Of a stretch of DNA of 64,000 bases, positions 8,014 through 16,995 are shown piece after piece. Below the pieces are notes generated by a model that was not told where the DNA came from, made no database searches, and was given only the letters and a program-made list of their open reading frames with translations. The first letter of the stretch is position 1. Every line of letters begins with the position of its first letter. The position numbers were made by a program, and so were the translations under genes. Origin of the DNA: Methanofollis liminatans DSM 4140 (GTDB lineage Archaea > Halobacteriota > Methanomicrobia > Methanomicrobiales > Methanofollaceae); assembly GCF_000275865.1 (NCBI RefSeq), contig NZ_CM001555.1, positions 1,261,706 to 1,325,705 on the forward strand, in the 5' to 3' direction.

Positions 8014-10380
8014 ATGTCAGGCATATTTGGTGTTCTGTTAATTCTTATTTTTATATTCGGGTTGTTCGTTCTCGTTGTTCTCCGTGCTTTAAAGACAAAA
8101 ACTGAAAACTTACCTCCTTCCCCGGACAATACAAAAAAATCTGAAAAAAGCCTGGATCAGGAGACTCGAAACGTCCAGAAAGCTACGAACAATGTCATAC
8201 CTCATCCTCCCTCATCCACTCATAGAACGACGTCTGCTGCTGTTCAGGATGCAAGGAGATCAGGTACACAGATCTCACAGAAAAACGTCCTTTTCTGGGC
8301 CGGGATGCACACCCCCATAACACTATGTGGGTACACCATCAACGATCCCCTCACCTACTGGTCCCACGGCAGTGTTTCCCCGGACGAAGCCTCCTGCTTG
8401 GACACAACGTTGCCATCAGGTCGATCATACGATCCTGATACTCCTCCTCTCCCCTACTGGCCGCGTTATTCCCAGATCACTCCCGATCAGAGGGCGAGAT
8501 ATCTCTCTTGGCTCTCGACCGGGAAGAATAAAGATCTCGACGAGATCGGATATGCCTTCCTGTACTTCTACGGACTTGAAAGACGGGTACTCATTGACGG
8601 GCAAGACCATGACCTGATCGTACCCGAAGTTCGGCGTCTTCTGGACAGATTCCGTACATCCAGTTCATTTAATTCCTATCTCGGCGGTTTTCTCGCGTAT
8701 CTGGCAGCAATACGACTGGAAATCCTGACCGAGAGAGAACTCAACGAATACTTCCCATATATGGCCGAACTTACCGAAGTCGGGACTATGGTTGCACTCG
8801 CATGGTATGCTCAAAAAGAGAAACCACTCCCCTGGCAGCTGGCCTACAGCGTCTCACACCACTTTTCCGGGACTGCCCTCCCATCTGTGGTTAAGAAAGA
8901 GATCTCCTATCTGGAAAGATTATTCCAAGCACGGTATCTCTCTCACCTCGAGGGCGGCCTTTGTGCTGTTCCTGCAAAATCTCCATATAAACTTGAGTAT
9001 CATCCAGCCAGCCCGAGCCTTCTCGCATCTCTCTCCAGTACAAGAGGGGTTGCCAATCTATCCTGTCTCATTCCCAACCCCCTCGGGCGCAAAAAGCAGT
9101 TCAGCACCCTGTTTACCCTCTGGGAGGGTTGTGTAATGGAGATCAAGCCATTTCTTACTCAAATATCAAAAAGTAGTGGGACAATGACCCGGCAGGCATA
9201 TGCCTGCCTGCCAGAAGAACTGAGATTGACGATATCCCACCCTGATCAGGATTCTTGGGACCGCCTCTTCAAGGAGCACAGAGAAGAAAATCCTTGGGCA
9301 CGTGTCCCAGTCTCAACCCTTGCCAGCGTCGTCGAGATCGAAAAGCGCGACCGTCTTACCCCCACACAGAGCCGGGACCTCTCCCAGACTGCGCATGACG
9401 GGGGGTATATGCTCCTCCCCGATCCCCGTCATGCAGGGAGCGGGTATCAGTGGGAGGAAAACCTCGTGCTCCTTCCCCTACCTGCCGATGACGCAGAGAC
9501 TTTGAGCCCATCATTCCCTTCATATGCCCTGATGCTTGAACTCGGGATCGGTATCGCCGCCTCAGACGGCCGTGTCGACACCGAGGAACGTGCACACCTC
9601 CACACATATTTTGGCGAGACTCTCACACTCACACCCTTCGAGCACCAGTGCCTTGAGGCACTGGAAGATCTCTATCTCCAGAATCCCCCCTCACTGACGC
9701 GGCTTGGCAAGAGACTGAAAGAAGGACTTGAGCCGGAAACCCGTCTTTCTGTCGCTCAGTACCTTGTCGCGATAGCCAGGGCAGATGGAGATGTTGATCC
9801 CAGAGAAAAAAAGAACCTCGACCGGATCTTCAAGGCGATGGAGGTCGAGGAGGGATATTTACAGTGGCTTCTGGCCCGTGCAGGAAGCATGGACCCTGCA
9901 AATGCTCCTGTTGTCGTTCGCAGCGGAACGATATCTACCGGCGGGGAACCCATCCCCATGCCTGCCGCAGAGGCCACTCCTTCCTTCGCCATCGACAAGG
10001 GGGCCGTTGCCCGGATCCTGGATGAGACCAGAGAAGTCTCACAGATCCTCGGTGATGTCTTTGCAAAGGAGGAAACAGAGTGCGGGGACTTCGTCCTCGA
10101 CAGGGAGGAGACACCGGAGGATATCAGCGTACAGGTGATGTCCTCCTCAGGTCATGGTATGGAGGGGCTTCAGCCCCGCTATGTACTGGTCCTAGAAGAA
10201 CTTCTCACCGCAGAGATATGGACAAAAGATGAGTTTGTTCATCTTGTCCAGTGTCACCACTGCATGCCTCAGGCGACGCTTGAAGCGATCAATGTCTGGG
10301 CTGAAACAGAACTGGGAGATTTTCTTCTTGAAGATGAGGATGAATCGATACGGGTCTACCGGAACCTGATCTCTTCATGA
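8014..10380 (+). CDS. Membrane-anchored TerB_N/TerB/TerB_C domain protein
   Basis: The 788-residue protein opens with a transmembrane helix (about residues 4-23, FGVLLILIFIFGLFVLVVL) and a charged low-complexity linker to about residue 85. A TerB_N domain follows, shown by the WPRYSQITPDQRARYLSWL block and the YAFLYFYGLERRVL block. Near residues 505-615 is a TerB-like helical domain with two acidic repeats (ASDGRVDTEERAHL and ARADGDVDPREKKNL), and the last 100 residues look like TerB_C. TerB proteins scaffold DNA-processing or metal-stress complexes at the membrane. The next two genes encode a BrxD-like ATPase and a BrxHI-like helicase, a known association for TerB_N/TerB_C proteins. There is no enzymatic motif here, so a scaffold role is inferred. 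Confidence 0.82.
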   Translation: MSGIFGVLLILIFIFGLFVLVVLRALKTKTENLPPSPDNTKKSEKSLDQETRNVQKATNNVIPHPPSSTHRTTSAAVQDARRSGTQISQKNVLFWAGMHTPITLCGYTINDPLTYWSHGSVSPDEASCLDTTLPSGRSYDPDTPPLPYWPRYSQITPDQRARYLSWLSTGKNKDLDEIGYAFLYFYGLERRVLIDGQDHDLIVPEVRRLLDRFRTSSSFNSYLGGFLAYLAAIRLEILTERELNEYFPYMAELTEVGTMVALAWYAQKEKPLPWQLAYSVSHHFSGTALPSVVKKEISYLERLFQARYLSHLEGGLCAVPAKSPYKLEYHPASPSLLASLSSTRGVANLSCLIPNPLGRKKQFSTLFTLWEGCVMEIKPFLTQISKSSGTMTRQAYACLPEELRLTISHPDQDSWDRLFKEHREENPWARVPVSTLASVVEIEKRDRLTPTQSRDLSQTAHDGGYMLLPDPRHAGSGYQWEENLVLLPLPADDAETLSPSFPSYALMLELGIGIAASDGRVDTEERAHLHTYFGETLTLTPFEHQCLEALEDLYLQNPPSLTRLGKRLKEGLEPETRLSVAQYLVAIARADGDVDPREKKNLDRIFKAMEVEEGYLQWLLARAGSMDPANAPVVVRSGTISTGGEPIPMPAAEATPSFAIDKGAVARILDETREVSQILGDVFAKEETECGDFVLDREETPEDISVQVMSSSGHGMEGLQPRYVLVLEELLTAEIWTKDEFVHLVQCHHCMPQATLEAINVWAETELGDFLLEDEDESIRVYRNLISS

Positions 10381-10396
10381 AAGGGTGAATGAAATT

Positions 10397-11707
10397 ATGG
10401 TTCAGATAAAATCACGTGAACGGAATGCAATTATCCAGTCTTTGCAGGCGGGCGTCGTTCCCAGGATCGGCCTCCAGCACATTCAGGTCGGGAGAAAAGA
10501 TGAGATCAACGCGATCATAACGGATCTTGACCGCATTACCGATGACGGGGCCACGATCCGTTTTGTTATTGGTCGTTACGGTTCAGGAAAGAGTTTTTTC
10601 CTGAATCTTTCCCGCCTCGTTGCACTGGAAAAACAGTTTGTGGTCGTCCAGGCAGACATCACGCCCGACCGCCGCCTCCATGCCACGGGAGGGCAGGCCA
10701 GGGCATTGTATACCGAACTGATGCATTCCATAGCCACCCGTGCAAAGCCAGAAGGCAGCGCTCTCGCAAGTGTGATCGAGCGCTGGGTTTCAGACCTTGA
10801 CTACCGTCTCAAGCAGGAAGGAAAAGGGGACGCGGAGGTTGTCCATGCAATCCATCAGGAACTGCTGCCCCTCCAGGACCTTGTCAGCGGCTACGACTTT
10901 GCCAGTGTTATCGGGCGTTACTATGAGGGGTTCCAGCGAGGCGACGACATTCTCATGTCCTCCGCTCTCAGATGGCTGTCCGGTGAGTATGAAACAAAGA
11001 CCGAGGCACGCAACGACCTTGGCGTCAGGACGATCGTCCGGGACCAGAACATCTACGACTACCTCAAACTCTGGGCGGCTTTTGTCAGGATGGCCGGATA
11101 CGCAGGGCTCATTGTCAATCTCGACGAGATGGGAGTGCTCTCCCATCGTCTCAACAGCACACAGGCACGGAACGCAAATTATGAGATGATCCTGCGTATC
11201 GTAAATGACTGTCTGCAGGGAAGTGTCTCGGGTATCGGGTTTATCTTCGCAGGGACAGACGAATTTTTTGCCGATCCACGCCGCGGGATCGCAAGTTACG
11301 AGGCTCTTGCCTCCCGCCTCAATGAAAACGAATTCGCCGTCAATGGTTTAAAAGATATCTCCGGCCCGGTGATCAGGCTGGATAACCTCACCCCCGAGGA
11401 TCTCTTTGTCCTTTTCCACAATATCAGGAATGTATTCTCCAGAGGGGACCCCTCTGTGTATCTGATCCCTGACGATGGCATCACACGATTCATGGGTCAC
11501 TGTTCAGGCGTAATGGGAGCGGAGTTCTATCAGACCCCCCGAGAAGCCGTAAAAAAGTTTGTGGGGTTTCTTTCCGTGCTTGAGCAGAACCCAGGAACAC
11601 GCTGGGAAGACCTCCTTTCCGGACCGTCGACGACGCCTTCTGGAGACATACCGGAGAGCGAGGGAATCCGCGGGAATGACGACGACCTCGTGACCTTCAG
11701 GTTGTAG
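10397..11707 (+). CDS. brxD: BrxD-like P-loop ATPase (DUF2791)
   Basis: The 436-residue product matches the DUF2791 ATPases called BrxD in type 2 BREX. It has VPRIGLQHIQVGR near the start, Walker A GRYGSGKSFF (residues 57-66), NLDEMGVL as Walker B, and a sensor region FAGTDEFF. I chose the ATG at 10397, which has GGGTGA eight bases upstream; the frame extends to a GTG at 10385. It follows the TerB gene by 16 bases and precedes the helicase. No type 2 BREX core (pglW, pglY) lies nearby, so this is the stand-alone TerB-BrxD-BrxHI arrangement. Its exact role, probably loading the helicase, is not established. Confidence 0.8.
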   Translation: MVQIKSRERNAIIQSLQAGVVPRIGLQHIQVGRKDEINAIITDLDRITDDGATIRFVIGRYGSGKSFFLNLSRLVALEKQFVVVQADITPDRRLHATGGQARALYTELMHSIATRAKPEGSALASVIERWVSDLDYRLKQEGKGDAEVVHAIHQELLPLQDLVSGYDFASVIGRYYEGFQRGDDILMSSALRWLSGEYETKTEARNDLGVRTIVRDQNIYDYLKLWAAFVRMAGYAGLIVNLDEMGVLSHRLNSTQARNANYEMILRIVNDCLQGSVSGIGFIFAGTDEFFADPRRGIASYEALASRLNENEFAVNGLKDISGPVIRLDNLTPEDLFVLFHNIRNVFSRGDPSVYLIPDDGITRFMGHCSGVMGAEFYQTPREAVKKFVGFLSVLEQNPGTRWEDLLSGPSTTPSGDIPESEGIRGNDDDLVTFRL

Positions 11708-11784
11708 GTGAGCAGGAGGAGAGATATCTGGCACGAGACGCCTTTTCCCTGCTCCATCCGACAATACAGAGGGAACTGTACAGG

Positions 11785-13905
11785 ATGCGCTGGAGCGAAC
11801 TGCGCCAGATCCAGGTCGAAACCATCTTTGCAGTCAAAGATGGCACAGAGCACCTGATCATCTCTGCAGAGACGGCATCGGGCAAGACCGAGGCGGCCTT
11901 CCTCCCGATACTTTCCGAAATTATTGGGCGGCGAGAGGGAGGGATCGGCGCACTCTATGTCGGTCCGCTTAAGGCTCTCATCAATGATCAGTTCAGGCGT
12001 CTTGAGGATCTCTGCGAGGCGTCAGAGATCCCGGTCTTCAAATGGCACGGAGACGTCGGGAGTGCACAGAAAAAACGGTTTCTCTCAGAACCGTCAGGGG
12101 TGCTCCTGATCACGCCCGAGTCGATCGAGTCCCTCTTCATCAACCACTCTTCGGAGGTACATCTCCTCTTTCGATCCCTGCCATTCATTGTCATCGACGA
12201 GATCCATGCCTTCATCGGAGCTGAGCGGGGCATGCACCTGAAGAGTCTCATCGCAAGGATCGCTCAGATCAGTGCGGTAAGACCCCGCATCATTGGTCTT
12301 TCCGCAACACTGGGAGATCTTCCCACAACACAGAGGTGGTTGTCGCCCGGAGAACCGGAGAGCGTCCGGATCATCGCCGGCCAGGGAGGAGAGAAGGAGA
12401 TCTCCTTCCTGATCAAAGGGTATCTCTTCGATACAGTCTCATATGATGACGGAGATGATGACCCGACCCTCATAAAACTCTCTGAAGACGTCATCAAGCA
12501 TTTCTACGGAAAAAACAGTTTGATCTTCATTAACAGCCGGTCGAAGCTGGAACTCTATACTGACCAGGTGAAAAGATCCCTCGAAGAGGCACGGTTGCCC
12601 AACCTCTTCAGGATCCACCATGGTTCTCTCTCCCGAGTCGAGCGGGAGGAGACGGAGACGGCCTTGAAGTCCGGGCGCCCGACAGCGACGTTCTGTTCGA
12701 GCACTCTTGAACTTGGCATTGATGTCGGAGACGTCTCCCGGATCGGACAGATCGGGGTTCCATGGTCGGTGCACTCTCTCTGCCAGCGCCTTGGAAGAAG
12801 CGGGCGACGGGAGGGAACACCTTCGGTCATGATTATGTTTGTGCCGGAGTCGCAGAAAGCTGAGATGGACCTTGTCGATCGTCTCTCTCCCTCTCTTCTC
12901 CGTGCGCTTGCCCTCTCCAATCTCATGCTCCGTAGGTGGTGCGAACCGCCAGAGACCAGTCTACTGCATTACTCGACCCTCATCCAGCAGATCCTGAGCG
13001 TGATCACTGAACGGGGCGGGGCCGGGGCGGTCACCCTCTATAATGTACTCGTGGAGAGAGGGGCTTTTTCGTGGGTGACACAATCCGAGTTCACCGGCAT
13101 CCTGCGGAGCATGTCCGAGTCCGATCTGATCGAACAAGATCCTGAAGGGCTGTTGATTTTAGGATTAAAGGGGGAGCGGCTTGTTCATCGTATGGACTTC
13201 TATGCCTGTTTCCCGACAGAACCAGAGATGAAGGTGCTCTGGAAGAGCAAACAGATCGGGAGCATCGCACCGACCTATGGTATAGAGACGCTGGAGTACC
13301 TGATCCTTGCAGGACGGCGCTGGGAAGTCCTCAGTGTCGACCTTGATAGGAAAGAGGTTCTTGTTCAGCCGTCGCACGGCGGTAAGGTACCGTATTTCGC
13401 AGGGGGAGGAACAGTTGATATTCATCCGGTTGTCCACCAGACAGTGCGGGACCTGCTCCTCTCAGACACTGTCCCCGCATATCTCGATACGCCAGGAAAA
13501 GCACTCCTCGCTTCGGCCCGATCTGTCGCCAGGTCCACCGGCGTCGCTGAGTTTGATCTGGTGCCGGTCCCGAATGGTACATACTGGTTTCCCTGGGCTG
13601 GGTCAGCCGTCCTGCGTACACTCATGATCCTCGGGTCGTGCTGGGGAGGTTTCGATGTCCAGGAGAGGGGAATTGCTCTTTTCTTTCATGGAGCATCGCC
13701 CGACCGGGTCCTGAATTTTTACACAGATATTCTCGCGACGTGTCCGTCGAAGACCGAGATCGCACAGAAGTACGGCGATCTGATCCGGGAAAAATATGAT
13801 TCCTATGTGCCGGAGGCACTCCTTGTGAAAGGATTTGCAGAGAGATATATCGAGACGCGGGTTGTGCCTCCACGGACGGTTGCTCCTTCTGGCGAATGCC
13901 ATTGA
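11785..13905 (+). CDS. brxHI: BrxHI/Lhr-like DEAD/DEAH-box helicase
   Basis: A superfamily 2 helicase of 706 residues with Walker A (ETASGKTEAAF, residues 32-42), DEIHAF (about 138), SATLGD, FCSSTLELGIDVGDV and QRLGRSGR. This is the Lhr-like pattern of BrxHI. The ATG at 11785 is the only ordinary start codon in the frame, yet the 25 codons before it also read like helicase sequence (ARDAFSLLHPTIQRELYR), where relatives normally begin. Translation may therefore start at a non-standard codon such as the CTG in that stretch, or a small change has removed the start. It follows brxD by 77 bases. Confidence 0.85.
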   Translation: MRWSELRQIQVETIFAVKDGTEHLIISAETASGKTEAAFLPILSEIIGRREGGIGALYVGPLKALINDQFRRLEDLCEASEIPVFKWHGDVGSAQKKRFLSEPSGVLLITPESIESLFINHSSEVHLLFRSLPFIVIDEIHAFIGAERGMHLKSLIARIAQISAVRPRIIGLSATLGDLPTTQRWLSPGEPESVRIIAGQGGEKEISFLIKGYLFDTVSYDDGDDDPTLIKLSEDVIKHFYGKNSLIFINSRSKLELYTDQVKRSLEEARLPNLFRIHHGSLSRVEREETETALKSGRPTATFCSSTLELGIDVGDVSRIGQIGVPWSVHSLCQRLGRSGRREGTPSVMIMFVPESQKAEMDLVDRLSPSLLRALALSNLMLRRWCEPPETSLLHYSTLIQQILSVITERGGAGAVTLYNVLVERGAFSWVTQSEFTGILRSMSESDLIEQDPEGLLILGLKGERLVHRMDFYACFPTEPEMKVLWKSKQIGSIAPTYGIETLEYLILAGRRWEVLSVDLDRKEVLVQPSHGGKVPYFAGGGTVDIHPVVHQTVRDLLLSDTVPAYLDTPGKALLASARSVARSTGVAEFDLVPVPNGTYWFPWAGSAVLRTLMILGSCWGGFDVQERGIALFFHGASPDRVLNFYTDILATCPSKTEIAQKYGDLIREKYDSYVPEALLVKGFAERYIETRVVPPRTVAPSGECH

Positions 13906-13978
13906 ATGATCGAGGCGATACATCTTCTCAAACAACAACCTTCATCCCCTCTCCTCTCCCATCCTCTCCCGAAAAGAC

Positions 13979-16900
13979 ATGCCCGTCACCCTCTACCCCA
14001 TCCTCCCCGGCGAGCGCCTCGAAGAGTTCATCGCCGCCTTCCATGCCGCTGCAGCCGCCGACCCCTTCGGTACCTGGCTCATCCTCCCCACCAGCAGACT
14101 TGTGCAGGACGTCCTCCACCGCCTCGACGAGGAGGGCGCCGCCGTCACCACGAGCAGGGTGACCACCCTCGCCGGCTTTGCCCGCACTCTCTTCGAGGAC
14201 CATGCCACGGACGAGACCCTCGTCGACGAGACCGCGGCGACCCTCATCCTCATGCACCTCCTCGCCGACAATGCCGACCGCCTCCCCCTCCTGACAGGGA
14301 CAGGGGGGCAGGGAGCGGTGCAGGACCTCAGGAGCCTCATCACGCAGATCGCCTACAGGCAGGTGGCCTACCCCGAGGCCCTCGGCGACCTGCAGGGGGA
14401 GAAGAGTGCGGAGATCGCGTGGGTGCGGGACGCCTACATGGAGTACCTTAGAGAGCACCGCCTCGTCAGCACCGCCCTGCTCCTCCTCCGGGCAGAGCGC
14501 TGGCTTCTCGACCACCGTGACGCAAACACCGGCACTGTCTGGGTTTACGGTGCTGTCGAACCCCTGCCCCTGGAAAAAGCGCTCGTCTGCGCCATCAGGG
14601 ACAGGGCGGCCCTGCTTCACTATGCCCTCCCCACCATCGGCGGCGACGACTGCGGGTGGCTCGGCGAGGTAGAACGTGTCCCGCCGCCCGCAGAGGCCGA
14701 CCTCTGGCGCCGCCACGTCGCCGACCTCTTCGCAGACAGAGAGTGGACCGCCGGCAGTCAGGTGAGGGTCGCCACATGGGACGACCCCCTCGCCGAGGTG
14801 CGGGGGATCGCCGGCGAGGTCAGGGCACGCATCGAGGAGGGCGTGAAGCCCGGCGAGATCACCATCGCCTTCCCCGACCTCACCCGCGGGGCAACCCTGG
14901 TCGCCGAGGTCTTCCCCGACTTCGGTATCCCGTACGCCCCCTCAAAAGGCGTTCCTCTCCTGCAATCCCCCCGTATCCAGGTCCTGACAACCGTGCTCGC
15001 AACCCCCGCCCGGGGCTACCGGCGCGAGGACGTCGTGACCCTCCTCACCTCGCCCTATATCGGCGGCCCTGCCGGCGAGATCGACGGCGAGAGAGTGGAC
15101 ACCCTGGCACGGCAGGCGAACATAGTCGACGGGGCCGGGACCTGGGAGAGGCGTCTCGCCGCACTCGCCGACGGAGATGAGGCCGAGATCACCGGGATCA
15201 GGGCAGGACTTGCCGCACTCTTTGCCGACCTAGCCGCACTCGACGGCACCCGCACCCTCCCCGAGCACGTCGCCGCCTACCTCTCCCTCCTCGACCGCTG
15301 GGGGTGCGGCCGCCTCCCGGCAGAGGGCGACCCCGACCTCTGCGCACGGGAAGGGCGCGACCTCGCCGCCTTCTCTCAGGTCCTCGACTCCCTCGCCACG
15401 GCAGCGCCCGGCGTCCCGCAGAAACCGGTGACCCTCGCCGGATTCTTTTCCACCCTGAACCTCCTCCTTGCCGGCGCCAGGACCACACCCCCCCGGAACC
15501 GCAATGCCGTGCAGGTGGTCGGCGTCAGGGAGCTCCAGCACCTCTCGGTCCCGTACCTCTTCATCAGCGGCCTTCTCGACGGCGAGATGCCCGACCTCTC
15601 CGCCCGCCTCCCCTTCACCAACGACCAGGAGGCACGGCACCTCGGTACCCAGACAGGCGCCGGGGCCCTCAGGGAGGAACAGGCCTCCTTCGTCGCCGCG
15701 CTCTGCGCCGGCCGGCACATCTTCCTGAGCGCCCCTCTCTCGGACGGCGACAGGCCCCTCCTGCCCTCCATCTTCCTCGACGCCGCAGGGAGGGGCGCCG
15801 GTACCTTGGGCGAGAGGGGCGACGGGTACTCCCGCCTCAGGGCCGCAACCGCGGCCGGCGCCGCCTTCGCCGCAGGAGATGTCGCCGCCGGCACCGCACT
15901 CCTCCCCTCCCCCATGCATGCCGGGGAGGTCGCCGCCAGGATCGCCGTCGAGACCCGCGCCCGGAGAGGGGCCTTCGCCTCCCCCTTCGACGCCGTCTTC
16001 ACCAGTGATGGGGAGATCTGCTCGGCACTCCGCGAGAGGTTCGGCCCTGCCGCTGTCTACTCCCCGACCGCCCTCGAAACCTATGCCCTCTGCCCCTTCA
16101 GGTTCTACCTCAAAAAAGTCCTCGGCCTCACGCCCCTCCCTGAGACCGAGAAATACCTCACCGCACAGAAGAGGGGCAGCCTCGTCCACCAGATCGCCTT
16201 CCGGTACTATGCCGGCCGGAACAGGTCAGGGACGGTCACCCCGGAGGACCAGGCCCGGATCCGTGCCATTGCCGCGGAAGAGCTCGAAGGTTTCACCTTC
16301 TCAAGCCCGGCCTGGACGGTCGAGCGCGAGGCCCTCCTCGGTTCAGAGGCAATGGGGCCGGGCGTCCTCGACGATTTCCTCGTCACCGAAGAGAAACGCT
16401 CGGCCTCGCCCTTTGTCCCGGCCCACTTCGAGTTCTCCTTCGGCATGCCGATCGAGGACGGCGACGCCGACCCCGCCTCTGTCCCCCACCCTGTCGCCAT
16501 CGACCTCGCCGGCGGAGAGCGCCTCCTCCTCCGCGGCAGGATCGACCGCGTGGACGTCGCACCCGACGGCCTCTTCCTCGTCACCGACTACAAGACAGGC
16601 AGCACCCACCCCGGCCCGCGGGAGATCCAGCAGGGCACCGCCCTCCAGATCCCCCTCTATCTCTGCGCCGTGAAGGCGCTCACCGGCCTGGAGGGGGCTG
16701 GCGGCACCTACTACAGGGTGCGGAAGGGCGCGACCCGAAACCAGGCCGTGCTCTGGGACACGCACCAGAAAGAGGGCCTCAAAGGGTTCTCAAAGGCGAA
16801 GAAGAGCGAGGTGGACGGGATCGAGACGATTGTCCAGGCCACCCTCGGCAAGGTGCAGGGCTACCTCCATGCCATCAGGGACGGATACTTCCCGCCGGCA

Positions 16901-16993
16901 CCGCAGGAGACCCCGTGCCGCTCTGACTGCGAGTTCAGGACGGTCTGCAGGTGCGACGAGTGGCGCTTTGCCGCTGTGCGGCAGGGGGAGTGA
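13979..16993 (+). CDS. AddB-like nuclease subunit (PD-(D/E)XK, Fe-S)
   Basis: The 1004-residue product resembles AddB/RexB-type proteins: a helicase-like N-terminal part without a clear Walker A, then a C-terminal RecB-family nuclease. The nuclease motifs are GRIDRVDV and LVTDYKTGS near residues 853-876, followed by a QIPLYLCAVK motif. The Fe-S cluster cysteines are visible: one before the domain (ALCPFRF, about residue 704) and a CRSDCEFRTVC cluster at the end. The gene is strikingly GC-rich. Its stop lies two bases before the AddA-like start, so the two are co-translated. Together they would resect double-strand breaks and could also degrade phage DNA. Confidence 0.83.
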   Translation: MPVTLYPILPGERLEEFIAAFHAAAAADPFGTWLILPTSRLVQDVLHRLDEEGAAVTTSRVTTLAGFARTLFEDHATDETLVDETAATLILMHLLADNADRLPLLTGTGGQGAVQDLRSLITQIAYRQVAYPEALGDLQGEKSAEIAWVRDAYMEYLREHRLVSTALLLLRAERWLLDHRDANTGTVWVYGAVEPLPLEKALVCAIRDRAALLHYALPTIGGDDCGWLGEVERVPPPAEADLWRRHVADLFADREWTAGSQVRVATWDDPLAEVRGIAGEVRARIEEGVKPGEITIAFPDLTRGATLVAEVFPDFGIPYAPSKGVPLLQSPRIQVLTTVLATPARGYRREDVVTLLTSPYIGGPAGEIDGERVDTLARQANIVDGAGTWERRLAALADGDEAEITGIRAGLAALFADLAALDGTRTLPEHVAAYLSLLDRWGCGRLPAEGDPDLCAREGRDLAAFSQVLDSLATAAPGVPQKPVTLAGFFSTLNLLLAGARTTPPRNRNAVQVVGVRELQHLSVPYLFISGLLDGEMPDLSARLPFTNDQEARHLGTQTGAGALREEQASFVAALCAGRHIFLSAPLSDGDRPLLPSIFLDAAGRGAGTLGERGDGYSRLRAATAAGAAFAAGDVAAGTALLPSPMHAGEVAARIAVETRARRGAFASPFDAVFTSDGEICSALRERFGPAAVYSPTALETYALCPFRFYLKKVLGLTPLPETEKYLTAQKRGSLVHQIAFRYYAGRNRSGTVTPEDQARIRAIAAEELEGFTFSSPAWTVEREALLGSEAMGPGVLDDFLVTEEKRSASPFVPAHFEFSFGMPIEDGDADPASVPHPVAIDLAGGERLLLRGRIDRVDVAPDGLFLVTDYKTGSTHPGPREIQQGTALQIPLYLCAVKALTGLEGAGGTYYRVRKGATRNQAVLWDTHQKEGLKGFSKAKKSEVDGIETIVQATLGKVQGYLHAIRDGYFPPAPQETPCRSDCEFRTVCRCDEWRFAAVRQGE

Positions 16994-16995
16994 CG

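Noticed and set aside
10397-13905. A type 2 BREX locus
   Set aside because: BrxD- and BrxHI-like genes are present, but pglW, pglY and the rest are missing; the BREX core in this window is type 1 and lies at 34669-52571.
13928-16189. Several long minus-strand and alternative plus-strand frames
   Set aside because: They lie over the very GC-rich AddB-like gene, where stops are rare by chance; the products are Ala/Arg/Pro/Gly-rich and incoherent.
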